Below, one piece after another: positions 9,860 to 20,214 of a stretch of DNA of 64,000 bases. Each line of letters opens with the position of its first letter. Position 1 is the stretch's first letter. Under the pieces are notes generated by a model that was given only the letters and a program-made list of their open reading frames with translations, had not been told where the DNA came from and did not search any database. Position numbers and translations under genes: made by a program. Source of the stretch: Pseudomonas sp. RIT288 (GTDB lineage: Bacteria > Pseudomonadota > Gammaproteobacteria > Pseudomonadales > Pseudomonadaceae); the NCBI RefSeq assembly GCF_000631985.1, contig NZ_JFYN01000001.1:434001-498000 (forward strand), written 5' to 3'.

Positions 9860-11869
9860 ATGTCCCGACTCAATCCCCGGCAGCAAGAAGCCGTGAACTA
9901 CGTCGGCGGCCCTCTATTGGTGCTCGCCGGCGCTGGCTCCGGCAAGACCAGCGTGATCACCCGCAAGATCGCGCACCTGATCCAGAACTGCGGCATCCGC
10001 GCCCAGTACATCGTCGCCATGACCTTTACCAACAAGGCCGCGCGCGAGATGAAGGAGCGGGTCGGCACCCTGCTGCGTGCCGGCGAAGGCCGCGGCCTGA
10101 CGGTCTGCACCTTCCACAACCTGGGCCTGAACATCATCCGCAAGGAGCATGCGCGGCTGGGCTACAAACCTGGTTTCTCGATCTTCGACGAGACCGACGT
10201 CAAAGCCCTGATGACCGACATCATGCAGAAGGAATACGCGGGCGATGATGGCGTCGACGAGATCAAAAACATGATCGGCGCCTGGAAAAACGACCTGATC
10301 CTGCCGGCCCAGGCGCTGGAAAACGCGCGCAATCCGAAAGAACAGACTGCCGCCATCGTCTACACCCACTATCAGCGCACGCTCAAGGCGTTCAACGCGG
10401 TGGACTTCGACGACCTGATCCTGCTGCCGGTAAAGCTCTTCGAAGAGCACGCCGACATTCTCGAAAAGTGGCAGAACAAGGTGCGCTACCTGCTGGTGGA
10501 CGAATACCAGGACACCAACGCCAGCCAGTACCTGCTGGTGAAGATGCTGATCGGCAAGCGCAATCAGTTCACCGTGGTGGGCGACGACGACCAGTCGATC
10601 TACGCCTGGCGTGGCGCGCGGCCGGAAAACCTGATGCTGCTCAAGGACGATTATCCGTCGCTGAAAGTGGTGATGCTCGAGCAGAACTATCGCTCCACCA
10701 GCCGCATCCTGCGCTGCGCCAACGTGCTGATCTCGAACAACCCGCACGAATTCAAAAAACAGCTGTGGAGTGAGATGGGCCACGGTGACGAGATCCGCGT
10801 GATCCGCTGCCGCAACGAGGACGCCGAAGCCGAGCGCGTGGCCATGGAAATCCTCAGCCTGCACTTGCGCACCGATCGCCCGTACAGTGATTTCGCGATC
10901 CTCTATCGCGGCAACTACCAGGCCAAGCTGATCGAACTGAAGTTGCAGCACCACCAGGTGCCGTACCGCCTGAGCGGCGGCAACAGCTTCTTCGGCCGCC
11001 AGGAAGTGAAGGACCTGATGGCCTACTTCCGTCTGATCGTGAACCCGGACGACGACAACGCCTTCCTGCGAGTGATCAACGTGCCGCGCCGGGAAATCGG
11101 CTCGACCACCCTGGAAAAACTCGGCAACTACGCCACCGAACGCAAGATCTCGATGTACGCCGCCACCGATGAAATCGGTCTGGGCGAGCATCTGGACAGC
11201 CGCTTCACCGATCGCCTGTCGCGCTTCAAGCGCTTCATGGACAAGGTGCGCGAGCAGTGTGCCGGCGAAGATCCGATCTCGGCCCTGCGCAGCATGGTCA
11301 TGGACATCGACTACGAGAACTGGCTGCGCACCAACAGTTCCAGCGACAAGGCTGCGGACTACCGGATGAGCAACGTCTGGTTCCTGATCGAGGCCTTGAA
11401 GAACACCCTGGAAAAAGATGAAGACGGCGAGATGACCGTCGAGGATGCCATCGGCAAACTGGTCCTGCGCGACATGCTCGAACGTCAGCAGGAAGAAGAG
11501 GACGGCGCCGAAGGCGTGCAGATGATGACCCTGCATGCGTCCAAGGGCCTGGAATTCCCTTACGTGTTCATCATGGGCATGGAAGAGGAAATCCTCCCGC
11601 ACCGCTCCAGCATCGAAGCCGACACCATCGAGGAGGAACGCCGTCTGGCCTACGTGGGCATCACCCGCGCCCGTCAGACCCTGGCGTTCACCTTCGCCGC
11701 CAAGCGCAAACAGTACGGCGAGATCATCGACTGCGCGCCAAGCCGCTTCCTCGATGAGCTGCCGCCGGATGATCTGGCGTGGGAAGGCAACGACGACACA
11801 CCGACCGAAGTCAAAGCCGTGCGCGGCAATAGCGCATTGGCTGATATACGCGCGATGTTAAAGCGCTAG
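9860..11869 (+). CDS. rep: ATP-dependent DNA helicase Rep
   Basis: 669-residue superfamily 1A 3'-5' helicase, close in length to E. coli Rep (673). Motifs in order: Q motif LNPRQQEAV (4-12), Walker A GAGSGKT (23-29), motif Ia MTFTNKAAREM, motif II DEYQDTN, motif III GDDDQSIYAWRGA, motif IV EQNYRST, motif V TLHASKGLEF and motif VI YVGITRARQTL. Rep clears protein roadblocks ahead of replication forks. The GDDDQSIYAWRGA segment and the length favour Rep over UvrD or PcrA. The start is ATG 9860; neighbours are unrelated. Confidence 0.92.
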   Translation: MSRLNPRQQEAVNYVGGPLLVLAGAGSGKTSVITRKIAHLIQNCGIRAQYIVAMTFTNKAAREMKERVGTLLRAGEGRGLTVCTFHNLGLNIIRKEHARLGYKPGFSIFDETDVKALMTDIMQKEYAGDDGVDEIKNMIGAWKNDLILPAQALENARNPKEQTAAIVYTHYQRTLKAFNAVDFDDLILLPVKLFEEHADILEKWQNKVRYLLVDEYQDTNASQYLLVKMLIGKRNQFTVVGDDDQSIYAWRGARPENLMLLKDDYPSLKVVMLEQNYRSTSRILRCANVLISNNPHEFKKQLWSEMGHGDEIRVIRCRNEDAEAERVAMEILSLHLRTDRPYSDFAILYRGNYQAKLIELKLQHHQVPYRLSGGNSFFGRQEVKDLMAYFRLIVNPDDDNAFLRVINVPRREIGSTTLEKLGNYATERKISMYAATDEIGLGEHLDSRFTDRLSRFKRFMDKVREQCAGEDPISALRSMVMDIDYENWLRTNSSSDKAADYRMSNVWFLIEALKNTLEKDEDGEMTVEDAIGKLVLRDMLERQQEEEDGAEGVQMMTLHASKGLEFPYVFIMGMEEEILPHRSSIEADTIEEERRLAYVGITRARQTLAFTFAAKRKQYGEIIDCAPSRFLDELPPDDLAWEGNDDTPTEVKAVRGNSALADIRAMLKR

Positions 11870-11894
11870 AATTGACCACTTTTTTAAAGCTTAG

Positions 11895-12497
<603 letters not shown>

Positions 12498-12518
12498 ACC
12501 AGCAGCACCGCAATACCC

Positions 12519-12610
12519 CTGTGGGAGCGAGCCTGCTCGCGAATGCTTAGGGTCAGTCGACATCTTGGTTGACTGACCCTAAGCATTCGCGAGCAGGCTC
12601 GCTCCCACAG
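12519..12610. repeat. REPIN with perfect 40-bp arms
   Basis: The arms at 12519-12558 and 12571-12610 are exact reverse complements over 40 bp around a 12-nt loop. The outer 25 bp are the GGGAGCGAGCCTGCTCGCGA REP; the inner 15 bp (TGCTTAGGGTCAGTC) are also fully paired, unlike other REPINs here. It sits between the convergent xpt and CoA-transferase genes and could act as a two-way 3' stabiliser or terminator. Confidence 0.92.
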
Positions 12611-12629
12611 TGGGTTTTGCGGTGGGCGG

Positions 12630-14552
12630 TTACTGCGCGGTGGCTTTGAGGCCGGTGAGCAGCAGACGCTGGAACAGGTCTTCTTTCAGGCCTTGCGGGT
12701 TGGTCAGTTGCATACGTTCAAGATGTTCGGGGAACGTCGAAGCCTCCGGCGCATCCAGCGCGGCCTTGCCCAGCTCCAATATCTCGCTGAGCTTGAACTT
12801 GCTCTTCAGCCAGTTCAGCGCCCGCAGCAGATCCCGCTCGATCGCGGTGAAATCACAGCCCAGCGGATATTCCGGAAACAGGTTCGGATGCTTCGCCGCA
12901 ATCGCCTGCAAACGTTGCGGGGTGTTGTCGGCAAAACGTGGATCGAGGCGGAAGTCCTTCGGCAGTTTGCCGACCTTCTGTGCCTGCTCGATCAGCCCCG
13001 GTTGAAAGCGTGAATCGCTGATGTTCAGCAACGACTCGATCACCACCGCATCCGACTTGCCGCGCAGATCGGCGATACCGTACTCGGTGACCACGATGTC
13101 GCGCAGGTGCCGTGGAATCGTGCAATGGCCGTACTCCCAGACGATGTTCGAGCTGACCTCGCCGCCGGACTCGCGCCAGCTGCGCAGGATCAGAATCGAG
13201 CGCGCATCGTGCAGCGCATGGCCTTGGGCGACGAAGTTGTATTGCCCGCCGACACCGCTGAGCACCCGCCCGTCTTCCAGTTGATCGGCCACACCCGCGC
13301 CCATCAGCGTCATGGTGAACACGGTGTTGATGAACCGCGCATCGAGGCGCTGCAAGCGCTTGAGCTCTTCCTGCCCGTACAGCTCGTTGATGTAGCTGAT
13401 GCGGGTCATGTTGAACTCGAGGCGCTTGCTCTGCGGCAACTCATGCAGGCGCTCGTAGAAACTGCGCGGGCCGAGGAAGAAGCCGCCGTGCACCGAGATG
13501 CCATCGGTCTGCGCCGCTTCATCGAGGGTGCCGGCGTTGGCCTGCTCCTGAGTGTGCACGTCGGGGTAGACCTTGCGCCGGATGATTCCGGCATCAGCCA
13601 GCACCAGCAAGCCGTTGACGAACATTTCGCTGCAGCCATACAGGCCCTTGGCGAATGGTGCGGTACCGCCCTCGCGCTCGATCAGTTGCGCCCACTGGCT
13701 GAGGTTTATGTCATTGAGCAACGCTTGGTAACCGGCGTTATCTGCCTGCCGCGCCAGCAGTGCGGCAGTCAGTGCATCGCCCATCGAGCCGATGCCGATC
13801 TGCAACGTACCGCCGTCGCGCACCAGGGTGCTGGCGTGCAGGCCGATGAAATGATCCTGAAAGCCCACCGGCATGTTCGGCGTGGAAAACAGCGTGCTGC
13901 TGTCCTTCGCATCGATCAGCAGGTCGAAGGTGTCGATATCGACTTCGGCATCGCCGGGCATGTACGGCAGATCGGTGTGCACCTGACCGACCAGCAGGAT
14001 GGTCTCCCCCGCATCGCGGCGCCTGGCGATCATCGGCAACAGGTCGAGGGTGATGTCCGGGTTGCAGCTCAGGCTCAGGCGATCAGGATGTTCGCTGCTG
14101 CTGGCGAGCAATTGCGCCACCAGATTGAGGCCGGCGGCATTGATATCACGGGCGGCGTGGCTGTAGTTGCTGCTGACGTAATCCTGCTGGGCAGGCGCGC
14201 TGTTGAGCAGGCTGCCGGGCTGCATGAAGAACTGTTCGATACGGATGTTGGCGGGCAGGCTGTCACCCTGCAGATCGGCGAGGAAATCGAATTCGGGGTA
14301 ATCACCGAAGACGCGCTCGACGAAGGGTTCGATAAAGCGTTTCTGCAGACCGTCGCCCAGCGTCGGCCGCCCCAGGCACAGCGCGGTGTACATCGTCAGT
14401 TGTCGCTCGGGCAAGCCCTTGATCCGCCGGTACAGCGCGTTGACGAAGTGATTCGGCTTGCCCAGCCCCAGCGGCATGCCCATGTGGATATGCGCCGGCA
14501 GGCGTGCGAGCACCTCGTCCACTGCCTGTTCGATCGAACACAACTGCACCAT
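12630..14552 (-). CDS. acetyl-CoA hydrolase/transferase family protein
   Basis: 640 residues, longer than the roughly 500 of typical succinyl-CoA:acetate CoA-transferases. The N-terminal CoA-transferase half (HIHMGMPLGLGKPNHFVNAL, near 20-40) is followed by the hydrolase/transferase C-terminal domain with GVGGQYNFVAQGHALHDA and a late EYGIADLRGKSDAV segment. A C-terminal tail of about 90 residues is helical and charged. It should move CoA between acyl groups or hydrolyse acetyl-CoA; the exact substrates cannot be read off. The start has GGAGG upstream. Confidence 0.83.
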   Translation of the reverse strand: MVQLCSIEQAVDEVLARLPAHIHMGMPLGLGKPNHFVNALYRRIKGLPERQLTMYTALCLGRPTLGDGLQKRFIEPFVERVFGDYPEFDFLADLQGDSLPANIRIEQFFMQPGSLLNSAPAQQDYVSSNYSHAARDINAAGLNLVAQLLASSSEHPDRLSLSCNPDITLDLLPMIARRRDAGETILLVGQVHTDLPYMPGDAEVDIDTFDLLIDAKDSSTLFSTPNMPVGFQDHFIGLHASTLVRDGGTLQIGIGSMGDALTAALLARQADNAGYQALLNDINLSQWAQLIEREGGTAPFAKGLYGCSEMFVNGLLVLADAGIIRRKVYPDVHTQEQANAGTLDEAAQTDGISVHGGFFLGPRSFYERLHELPQSKRLEFNMTRISYINELYGQEELKRLQRLDARFINTVFTMTLMGAGVADQLEDGRVLSGVGGQYNFVAQGHALHDARSILILRSWRESGGEVSSNIVWEYGHCTIPRHLRDIVVTEYGIADLRGKSDAVVIESLLNISDSRFQPGLIEQAQKVGKLPKDFRLDPRFADNTPQRLQAIAAKHPNLFPEYPLGCDFTAIERDLLRALNWLKSKFKLSEILELGKAALDAPEASTFPEHLERMQLTNPQGLKEDLFQRLLLTGLKATAQ

Positions 14553-14675
14553 CTGAAGCCTCCTGCCCGTTCCGTGAATAGAGGTAGACCGAGCTTGCCT
14601 CGACTTTGCTGCAATGAACAGCTTCAGAGTGAATGTGCGCTGTTCTTGAAATATTTATCCGACTCGAAATTGTTG

Positions 14676-14838
14676 CCCTCACCTGGCCCTCTCCCGGAGG
14701 GAGAGGGCACTGAATGGGGGATATTTGGGAAATGCGCCGACTTGAAATAGCCTTGTTGAATCCATCATCGACTCAATCTTCTGGTCGATGTCGGACGCCA
14801 GACACCTCGGTCGGCCCCCTCGCCCTCCGGGAGAGGGC
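14676..14838. repeat. palindromic GCCCTCTCCC repeats (two copies) in a gene-free gap
   Basis: The gap between the CoA-transferase start and the cycB terminator (14553-14881) holds no gene. It carries a perfect hairpin GCCCTCTCCC (14686-14695) with GGGAGAGGGC (14699-14708), and a second, shorter copy at 14822-14838 (GCCCTC/GAGAGGGC). This is a different short palindromic family from the two REP types elsewhere in the window. Confidence 0.7.
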
Positions 14839-14881
14839 TGCGCGGGCGGCGTTCCGATGAGGGCTACTGAATCGCAGGCAC

Positions 14882-14909
14882 AAAAAAACCGTCCGAAGAC
14901 GGTTTTTTT
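14882..14909. terminator. intrinsic terminator of cycB
   Basis: AACCGTC and GACGGTT around loop CGAA, with an A-run on one side and a T-run on the other, so it works in both directions. It lies just beyond the cycB stop codon. Confidence 0.85.
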
Positions 14910-14924
14910 CGTCAGAAGAGCGGC

Positions 14925-15353
14925 TTATTTCAGGCCGGACATCTTCTGGATCGCGCCTTTCAACTCGTCATCCGAGCAATCGGCGCAGGTGCCTTTTGGT
15001 GGCATGGCGTTGATGCCGGTGATGGCTTTGGCGAGGATGCCATCGAGGCCGCCCTGATGATCGGCGCGGTCTTTCCAGGCGGCAGTGTCACCGATTTTCG
15101 GTGCGCCCAGCAGGCCGGTTCCGTGGCAAGCGTTGCAATGTTTTGCAATCACTTCATCAGGCGTTTTCGCACCGCCACCACCGCCGGCAGTCGCAGCCAC
15201 TTCCATCCCTTTGCATTCCTGCCCCTGAACGCACACCTGGCCGACCGGCTCGAGGCGCTTGGCAATGTCGTCATTCGTCGCAGCTTGAGCGCTGACAGCC
15301 CAGAGGGCCAGTACGGTTGCTGGTGCGGCCAGCATTTTCATAATTAGGTTCAC
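14925..15353 (-). CDS. cycB: cytochrome c5 (CycB-like)
   Basis: 142 residues, periplasmic. A signal peptide (MKMLAAPATVLALWAVSAQA) is followed by a class I cytochrome c domain. The haem site is CNACH (C73, C76, H77) and the probable axial Met is in AMPPKGTC (M117), with a second Cys pair CADC typical of cytochrome c5. It carries electrons, probably to a terminal oxidase. The GTG start at 15353 has GAGGGTGAAC at good spacing; ATG 15341 is the alternative. It has its own terminator. Confidence 0.88.
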   Translation of the reverse strand: MNLIMKMLAAPATVLALWAVSAQAATNDDIAKRLEPVGQVCVQGQECKGMEVAATAGGGGGAKTPDEVIAKHCNACHGTGLLGAPKIGDTAAWKDRADHQGGLDGILAKAITGINAMPPKGTCADCSDDELKGAIQKMSGLK

Positions 15354-15523
15354 GCGTTCACCCTCAATGGTGGCTATTCACGCCTGCGGCCACGGTTCGC
15401 AGGCGGGCGCAAGTATAGCGGGTAGCCCGCCACACTGAAACAACCCCATAGTCGAAGGGGTTATACCGCGCTGTGGAAAAACTCTGCGGATGCCTTCGCC
15501 GTCATGGCTTGGCGCCTCTGTGT

Positions 15524-16072
15524 TTAAAAATTCGCCGGCGTGGCTGCGCTGATTAGTCGCGCAGGCGCGTCGAACGGATTACGAAAACGATGCGGCTTGG
15601 TACTTTCAAAATAGTAGCTGTCGCCGGCTTCGAGAATAAAAGTTTCAAGGCCCACGACCAATTCCAGACGACCTTCCACCAGGATCCCGGTTTCCTCGCC
15701 TTCATGGGTGAGCATTTCTTCACCGGTATCGGCGCCCGGCGGGTAGATTTCGTTGAGAAACGCGATGGCCCGGCTCGGGTGCGCGCGGCCGACCAGTTTC
15801 ATGGTCACCGCGCCGTCGGAGATGTCGATCAGCTCGTTGGCCTTGTAGACGATCTGGGTCGGGACTTCCTGCAGGATTTCTTCGGAAAAGAACTCGACCA
15901 TGGACATGGGAATCCCGCCCAGAACCTTCCTCAGCGAACTGATCGAAGGGCTGACGCTGTTCTTTTCGATCATCGAAATGGTGCTGTTGGTGACGCCCGC
16001 ACGTTTGGCGAGTTCACGCTGGGAAAGCCCTTTGAGCTTGCGGATCGATTGCAGTCGTTCACCGACGTCCAA
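15524..16072 (-). CDS. pauR: XRE-cupin regulator of polyamine catabolism (PauR-like)
   Basis: 182 residues. The N-terminal XRE helix-turn-helix (about 1-60, RELAKRAGVTNSTISMIEKN) and C-terminal cupin (about 105-180, GEETGILVEGRLELVVG) have the PuuR/PauR architecture. In P. aeruginosa PauR, encoded beside the dad genes, represses polyamine-utilisation genes; the same location and domain order support the name here. Translation probably begins at a TTG (16072) with a strong AGGAGG nine bases upstream. It is downstream of and parallel to dadX with an 89-bp gap containing a dyad. Confidence 0.8.
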   Translation of the reverse strand: MDVGERLQSIRKLKGLSQRELAKRAGVTNSTISMIEKNSVSPSISSLRKVLGGIPMSMVEFFSEEILQEVPTQIVYKANELIDISDGAVTMKLVGRAHPSRAIAFLNEIYPPGADTGEEMLTHEGEETGILVEGRLELVVGLETFILEAGDSYYFESTKPHRFRNPFDAPARLISAATPANF

Positions 16073-16088
16073 GGCGGGAGCCTCCTGA

Positions 16089-16141
16089 TGTTGTAAGAAT
16101 ATTGAGCGTTATCATGGCGACAGCGTTCAGTATTTACAACA
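16089..16141. promoter_or_regulatory. imperfect dyad at the pauR promoter
   Basis: TGTTGTAAGAATATTGAGCG (16089-16108) and CGTTCAGTATTTACAACA (16124-16141) form a large imperfect inverted repeat just upstream of pauR, spanning its likely promoter. It is a natural place for autorepression by PauR. This is inferred from symmetry and position. Confidence 0.4.
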
Positions 16142-16160
16142 CTTGGCCCCCGCAGCGGCG

Positions 16161-17234
16161 TCAACCCTCGGAATAGAGCCTTGGCACGCGACGCAGGTTG
16201 CAGAAGATCTGATACGGAATGGTGTCCGCCCACTGTGCGACTTCACTGGCGAGGATGTTTTTGCCCCACAGCTCGACGGTCGAACCGAGGTCCGCTTCCG
16301 GCACATCGGTGAGGTCAATGCAGAGCATGTCCATCGACACGCGGCCCAGCAGGCGGCTGCGTTTGCCGGCAACCAGCACCGGCGTGCCGGTCGGGGCATG
16401 ACGCGGGTAGCCATCGGCGTACCCCATGGCGACCACGCCGATGCGCATCGGCTTGTCGGTGATGAATTTGGCGCCATAACCGATCGGCTCGCCGGCGGGC
16501 AGCTCACGTACGCAGATGACTTTCGATTCGAGGGTCATCACCGGTTGCAGGCGCTCGGCCACGGCGTTGACTTCTTCGAACGGGGTGGCGCCGTAGAGCA
16601 TGATGCCCGGGCGCACCCAGTCGCTGTGAATCTGCGGCCAACCGAGCACGGCTGGCGAGTTGCGCAGGCTGACCTCGGCGGCGAGGCCCTGACGGGCAGC
16701 CTCAAACACTGCGACTTGATCGGCGCTGCTCTGCTCATGCAGTTCATCGGCGCGGGCGAAGTGGCTCATCAGCACGATCTTCGCCACTTTGCCGCTGGCC
16801 AGCAGACGCTGGTAGGCCGCCGCGTAATCCTTCGGATGCAGGCCCACACGGTGCATGCCCGAGTCGAGCTTGAGCCACACGGTGATCGGTTTGCTCAAGG
16901 CCGCCTGCTCGATCGCTTCGAGCTGCCACAGCGAATGCACCACGGTCCAGAAATCATGCTCGACGATCAGCGCCAGCTCATCAGCTTCGAAGATGCCTTC
17001 GAGCAACAACACAGGAGCCTTGATGCCGGCCGCGCGCAGCTCCAGCGCTTCTTCGATGCAGGCGACGGCAAACCCGTCGGCCTCGGCTTCCAGCGCCTGG
17101 GCGCAACGCACCGCACCGTGACCGTAGGCATCAGCCTTGATCACTGCCAGCGCCTTGGCGCCGGTGACTTCGCGGGCAATTCGGTAGTTGTGACGCAGGG
17201 CTTCTAGGTCGATCAGGGCACGGGCAGGACGCAT
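16161..17234 (-). CDS. dadX: catabolic alanine racemase DadX
   Basis: 357 residues. PLP enzyme interconverting L- and D-alanine; paired with DadA it feeds alanine into pyruvate. PLP lysine K33 is in [10 protein letters not shown], and the second catalytic base Tyr (about 253) is in [10 protein letters not shown]. The start at 17234 ([13 protein letters not shown]) matches the family length; an ATG eight codons earlier (17258) lacks a ribosome site. It is third in the dadA-ridA-dadX set, facing lrp across the dadA promoter, which implies alanine-responsive control by Lrp. Confidence 0.93.
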   Translation of the reverse strand: MRPARALIDLEALRHNYRIAREVTGAKALAVIKADAYGHGAVRCAQALEAEADGFAVACIEEALELRAAGIKAPVLLLEGIFEADELALIVEHDFWTVVHSLWQLEAIEQAALSKPITVWLKLDSGMHRVGLHPKDYAAAYQRLLASGKVAKIVLMSHFARADELHEQSSADQVAVFEAARQGLAAEVSLRNSPAVLGWPQIHSDWVRPGIMLYGATPFEEVNAVAERLQPVMTLESKVICVRELPAGEPIGYGAKFITDKPMRIGVVAMGYADGYPRHAPTGTPVLVAGKRSRLLGRVSMDMLCIDLTDVPEADLGSTVELWGKNILASEVAQWADTIPYQIFCNLRRVPRLYSEG

Positions 17235-17328
17235 GGCAGCAGACTTCTTGGCGGTCATGGGAAGAAAAACCGGCGCCGACTGACGACGTGAACCGCCAAC
17301 AGCGCCGGGAGAGGGATCTTTGAAACGG

Positions 17329-17682
17329 TTACGGCAACGCGGCGACGATGGAGATCTCGACCAGAATGCTCGGCTTGGCCATCTTCGCTTCGACGGTGGC
17401 CCGGGCCGGAGCAGCGCCTTTGGGCAGCCACTGATCCCACACCGAGTTCATCCCGGCAAAGTGCGCCTCGATGTCGTTCAGGTAGATCGTTGCCGACAGC
17501 AGATGCTGCTTGTCAGTCCCGGCCAGATCCAGCAAACGCTCGATATTGGCGAGCACGTCGCGGGTCTGCTGTTCGACCCCGGCGTCGAAGTCGTCGCCGA
17601 CCTGTCCGGCCAGATACACGGTGCCGTTGTGGGTGACGATCTGACTCATGCGCTCATTGGTGAGCTGGCGCTGGATTGCCAT
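17329..17682 (-). CDS. RidA/YjgF-family deaminase in the dad operon
   Basis: 117 residues. RidA-like protein with the family core ([16 protein letters not shown], near 17-32; [22 protein letters not shown] with the conserved Arg). RidA proteins hydrolyse reactive enamine/imine intermediates to ketoacids, which fits oxidation of D-alanine by DadA to an imine. Its start overlaps the end of dadA by about 29 bases, so it is probably translationally coupled. An internal ATG at 17649 is an alternative start. Confidence 0.88.
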   Translation of the reverse strand: MAIQRQLTNERMSQIVTHNGTVYLAGQVGDDFDAGVEQQTRDVLANIERLLDLAGTDKQHLLSATIYLNDIEAHFAGMNSVWDQWLPKGAAPARATVEAKMAKPSILVEISIVAALP

Positions 17683-18958
17683 GTTTTGCGGACTCCTGAG
17701 GCTTGTTGCCGTAACGGGAAATATCGAGGCCTTCGGCGCTGATCTGCGGCTTTTTCTTCGCCATCAGATCGGCCAGCAAACGACCGGAACCGCACGCCAT
17801 GGTCCAACCCAGGGTGCCGTGACCGGTGTTGAGGAACAGGTTGTTGAACGGCGTGGCGCCCACGATCGGCGTGCCGTCCGGGGTGGTCGGACGCAGACCG
17901 GTCCAGAAGCTCGCCTCGGTCAGATTGCCGCCCTGAGGATAAAGGTCGTTGACGATCATCTCCAGGGTTTCGCGCCGACGCGGGTTCAGCGACAGGTCGA
18001 AACCGGCAATCTCCGCCATGCCGCCGACGCGGATGCGGTTGTCGAATCGGGTGATCGCGACCTTGTAGGTCTCGTCGAGAATGGTCGAAGTCGGGGCCAT
18101 GGCCGGGTTGGTGATCGGCACGGTCAGCGAGTAACCCTTGAGCGGATACACCGGAGCCTTGATGCCCAAAGGCTTGAGCAGTTGCGGCGAGTAGCTGCCG
18201 AGGGCCAGCACGTAGCGATCGGCGGTTTCCAGCTTGCCGTCGATCCATACACCGTTGATGCGGTCACCGGCGTAGTCGAGCCGCTGAATGTCCTGGCCGA
18301 AGCGGAACTCCACACCGAGTTTCACGGCCATTTCCGCCAGGCGCGTAGTGAACATCTGGCAGTCGCCCGTCTGGTCGTTCGGCAGACGCAGAGCTCCGGC
18401 GAGGATGTCGGTGACATTGGCCAGTGCCGGCTCGACGCGGGCAATGCCGGCGCGATCGAGGACTTCAAACGGCACGCCGGACTCTTTCAGCACGGCGATG
18501 TCTTTGGCGGCGCCATCGAGCTGTGCCTGGGTACGGAACAGTTGGGTGGTGCCGAGGCTGCGGCCTTCGTAGGCGATGCCGGTTTCGGCGCGCAGTTCGT
18601 CGAGGCAGTCGCGGCTGTACTCGGACAGACGCACCATGCGCTCCTTGTTCACCGCGTAACGGCTGGCGGTGCAGTTGCGCAGCATCTGCGCCATCCACAG
18701 GTACTGGTCGATGTCGGCAGTGGCTTTGATCGCCAGCGGCGCATGGCGCTGCAGCAACCACTTGATGGCCTTGAGCGGCACACCCGGCGCGGCCCACGGC
18801 GAGGCATAACCCGGCGACACCTGGCCGGCGTTGGCGAAACTAGTCTCCATGGCTACGGCTGGCTGCCGGTCGACTACCACCACTTCAAACCCGGCACGAG
18901 CCAGATAGTAAGCACTGGCGGTACCGATGACGCCGCTACCCAAGACCATTACGCGCAT
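17654..18958 (-). CDS. dadA: D-amino acid dehydrogenase small subunit DadA
   Basis: 434 residues (E. coli 432). FAD-dependent membrane-associated dehydrogenase oxidising D-alanine to pyruvate and ammonia and feeding electrons to the respiratory chain. The N-terminal dinucleotide fold is [19 protein letters not shown]; next come [19 protein letters not shown] and a C-terminal [15 protein letters not shown]...[16 protein letters not shown] segment closing the FAD site. The start at 18958 has GAGGGATACAAAA upstream. It heads the dadA-ridA-dadX operon, divergent from lrp. Confidence 0.95.
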   Translation of the reverse strand: MRVMVLGSGVIGTASAYYLARAGFEVVVVDRQPAVAMETSFANAGQVSPGYASPWAAPGVPLKAIKWLLQRHAPLAIKATADIDQYLWMAQMLRNCTASRYAVNKERMVRLSEYSRDCLDELRAETGIAYEGRSLGTTQLFRTQAQLDGAAKDIAVLKESGVPFEVLDRAGIARVEPALANVTDILAGALRLPNDQTGDCQMFTTRLAEMAVKLGVEFRFGQDIQRLDYAGDRINGVWIDGKLETADRYVLALGSYSPQLLKPLGIKAPVYPLKGYSLTVPITNPAMAPTSTILDETYKVAITRFDNRIRVGGMAEIAGFDLSLNPRRRETLEMIVNDLYPQGGNLTEASFWTGLRPTTPDGTPIVGATPFNNLFLNTGHGTLGWTMACGSGRLLADLMAKKKPQISAEGLDISRYGNKPQESAKHGNPAPAHQ

Positions 18959-19114
18959 TTTTGTATCCCTCATCGCGGCGGGGCCGCGTACGTCTGTTGT
19001 TAGAGCAATGATGCGCGCAGTGTAAAAAAGAATGGCCAGTGCATTTCACTATATAAGCGCCTATATTTGGCGACAATTCTCGGCAAAAACCCTTTTCACG
19101 GAGGCGCATCCCCT

Positions 19115-19603
19115 ATGCGTACCAACACTCAGACCAAACGTGAGCTGGACAAGATCGACCGCAACATCTTGCGGATCCTGCAGGCGGACGGGCGGATATC
19201 GTTTACCGAACTCGGGGAGAAGGTCGGTCTGTCCACCACGCCATGTACGGAACGGGTGCGGCGGCTGGAGCGCGAAGGGATCATCATGGGCTACAACGCC
19301 CGGCTCAACCCGCAGCATCTGAAGGGTAGCCTGCTGGTGTTCGTCGAGATCAGCCTCGACTACAAATCAGGCGACACTTTCGAAGAGTTCCGACGCGCGG
19401 TGCTGAAACTGCCGCATGTGCTGGAATGCCACCTGGTTTCAGGGGATTTCGACTATCTGGTGAAGGCGCGGATTTCCGAGATGGCCTCGTACCGCAAACT
19501 GCTGGGCGACATTCTGTTGAAGCTGCCGCATGTGCGTGAGTCGAAGAGCTATATCGTGATGGAAGAGGTGAAGGAGAGTCTGAGCCTTCCCATTCCAGAC
19601 TGA
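19115..19603 (+). CDS. lrp: leucine-responsive/alanine-responsive regulator Lrp
   Basis: 162 residues (E. coli Lrp 164). The N-terminal HTH (ISFTELGEKVGLSTTPCTERV) is followed by the AsnC/RAM ligand domain (about 70-155; LLVFVEISLDYKSG, HVLECHLVSGDFDYLV). In Pseudomonas the Lrp beside dadA (also called DadR) activates dadAX with L-alanine as signal. The divergent layout and the AT-rich 156-bp intergenic support that here. ATG 19115 has ACGGAGG upstream. Confidence 0.93.
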   Translation: MRTNTQTKRELDKIDRNILRILQADGRISFTELGEKVGLSTTPCTERVRRLEREGIIMGYNARLNPQHLKGSLLVFVEISLDYKSGDTFEEFRRAVLKLPHVLECHLVSGDFDYLVKARISEMASYRKLLGDILLKLPHVRESKSYIVMEEVKESLSLPIPD

Positions 19604-19620
19604 AGATTGGCGTCGCTGCA

Positions 19621-19684
19621 TTCGCGAGCAGGCTCGCTCCCACAGGGGAATGCATTTCAAATGTGGGAGCGAGCCTGCTCGCGA
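19621..19684. repeat. REPIN, GGGAGCGAGCCTGCTCGCGA family
   Basis: TTCGCGAGCAGGCTCGCTCC from 19621 and its complement ending at 19684 around a short spacer, between the convergent lrp and YkgJ-type genes. Confidence 0.9.
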
Positions 19685-19713
19685 AGGCGTCAACTCGGTT
19701 CCGATTGAGCCCG

Positions 19714-20067
19714 TTAAACCAGCACCTGCCGATTCGAAGCCATGTACTCGAAGATCTGCTTTTCAACGCGCGGATGAATCAGCTCCACCGGCCCCCGCCC
19801 GTTCGGGCACGGCAGGGTTTTGGTGGTGCCGAACAATCGGCAGATCAGCGGTCGCTCTTCATACACCGTGCAGCCATTCGGCCCCAAGTGCACACAGTTC
19901 AACTCTTCCATCGCCGCATCCTGTTCGGCGCGGGTCTTGCGCGGCAGACGTGACATTTCTTCTGGCGAAGTAGTCACCGGCCCGCAGCAATCGTGGCAAC
20001 CGGGCACGCACTCGAACGAGGGGATTTGCTGACGCAGGTCGCGAATGGTCTGGCGGTTGCAACTCAT
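19714..20067 (-). CDS. YkgJ-family CxxxCxxC zinc/iron-chelating protein
   Basis: 117 residues. Small cysteine-cluster protein: CVPGCHDCCGP near residue 20, LNCVHLGPNGCTVYEERPLICR in the middle, and a later Cys in KTLPCPNGRG. This matches the YkgJ (CxxCxxCC) family thought to bind zinc or an Fe-S centre; the role is unknown. The start at 20067 (MSCNRQT) is chosen; ATG 20085 is an alternative. It is divergent from the oxidase gene with about 150 bp between. Confidence 0.8.
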   Translation of the reverse strand: MSCNRQTIRDLRQQIPSFECVPGCHDCCGPVTTSPEEMSRLPRKTRAEQDAAMEELNCVHLGPNGCTVYEERPLICRLFGTTKTLPCPNGRGPVELIHPRVEKQIFEYMASNRQVLV

Positions 20068-20214
20068 CGAAACGGTAACCCACATGAAATAGGTGGCAAT
20101 TGTGCCGCAAAAGCCGTGATCGAGACAGCAACGGCCGACCAGTGTTGCCGGTCTTCGGCCGTGCGGCTTATGCTCCGTCAAATTTTCTCGACACCCAGCC
20201 GTTGGATGATGCCC

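Noticed and set aside
9914..11602. 562-codon frame opposite rep
   Set aside because: The other strand carries every helicase motif; this one is a shadow.
13107..14750. 547-codon frame opposite the CoA-transferase
   Set aside because: It is antisense to a full-length family member and has no domain.
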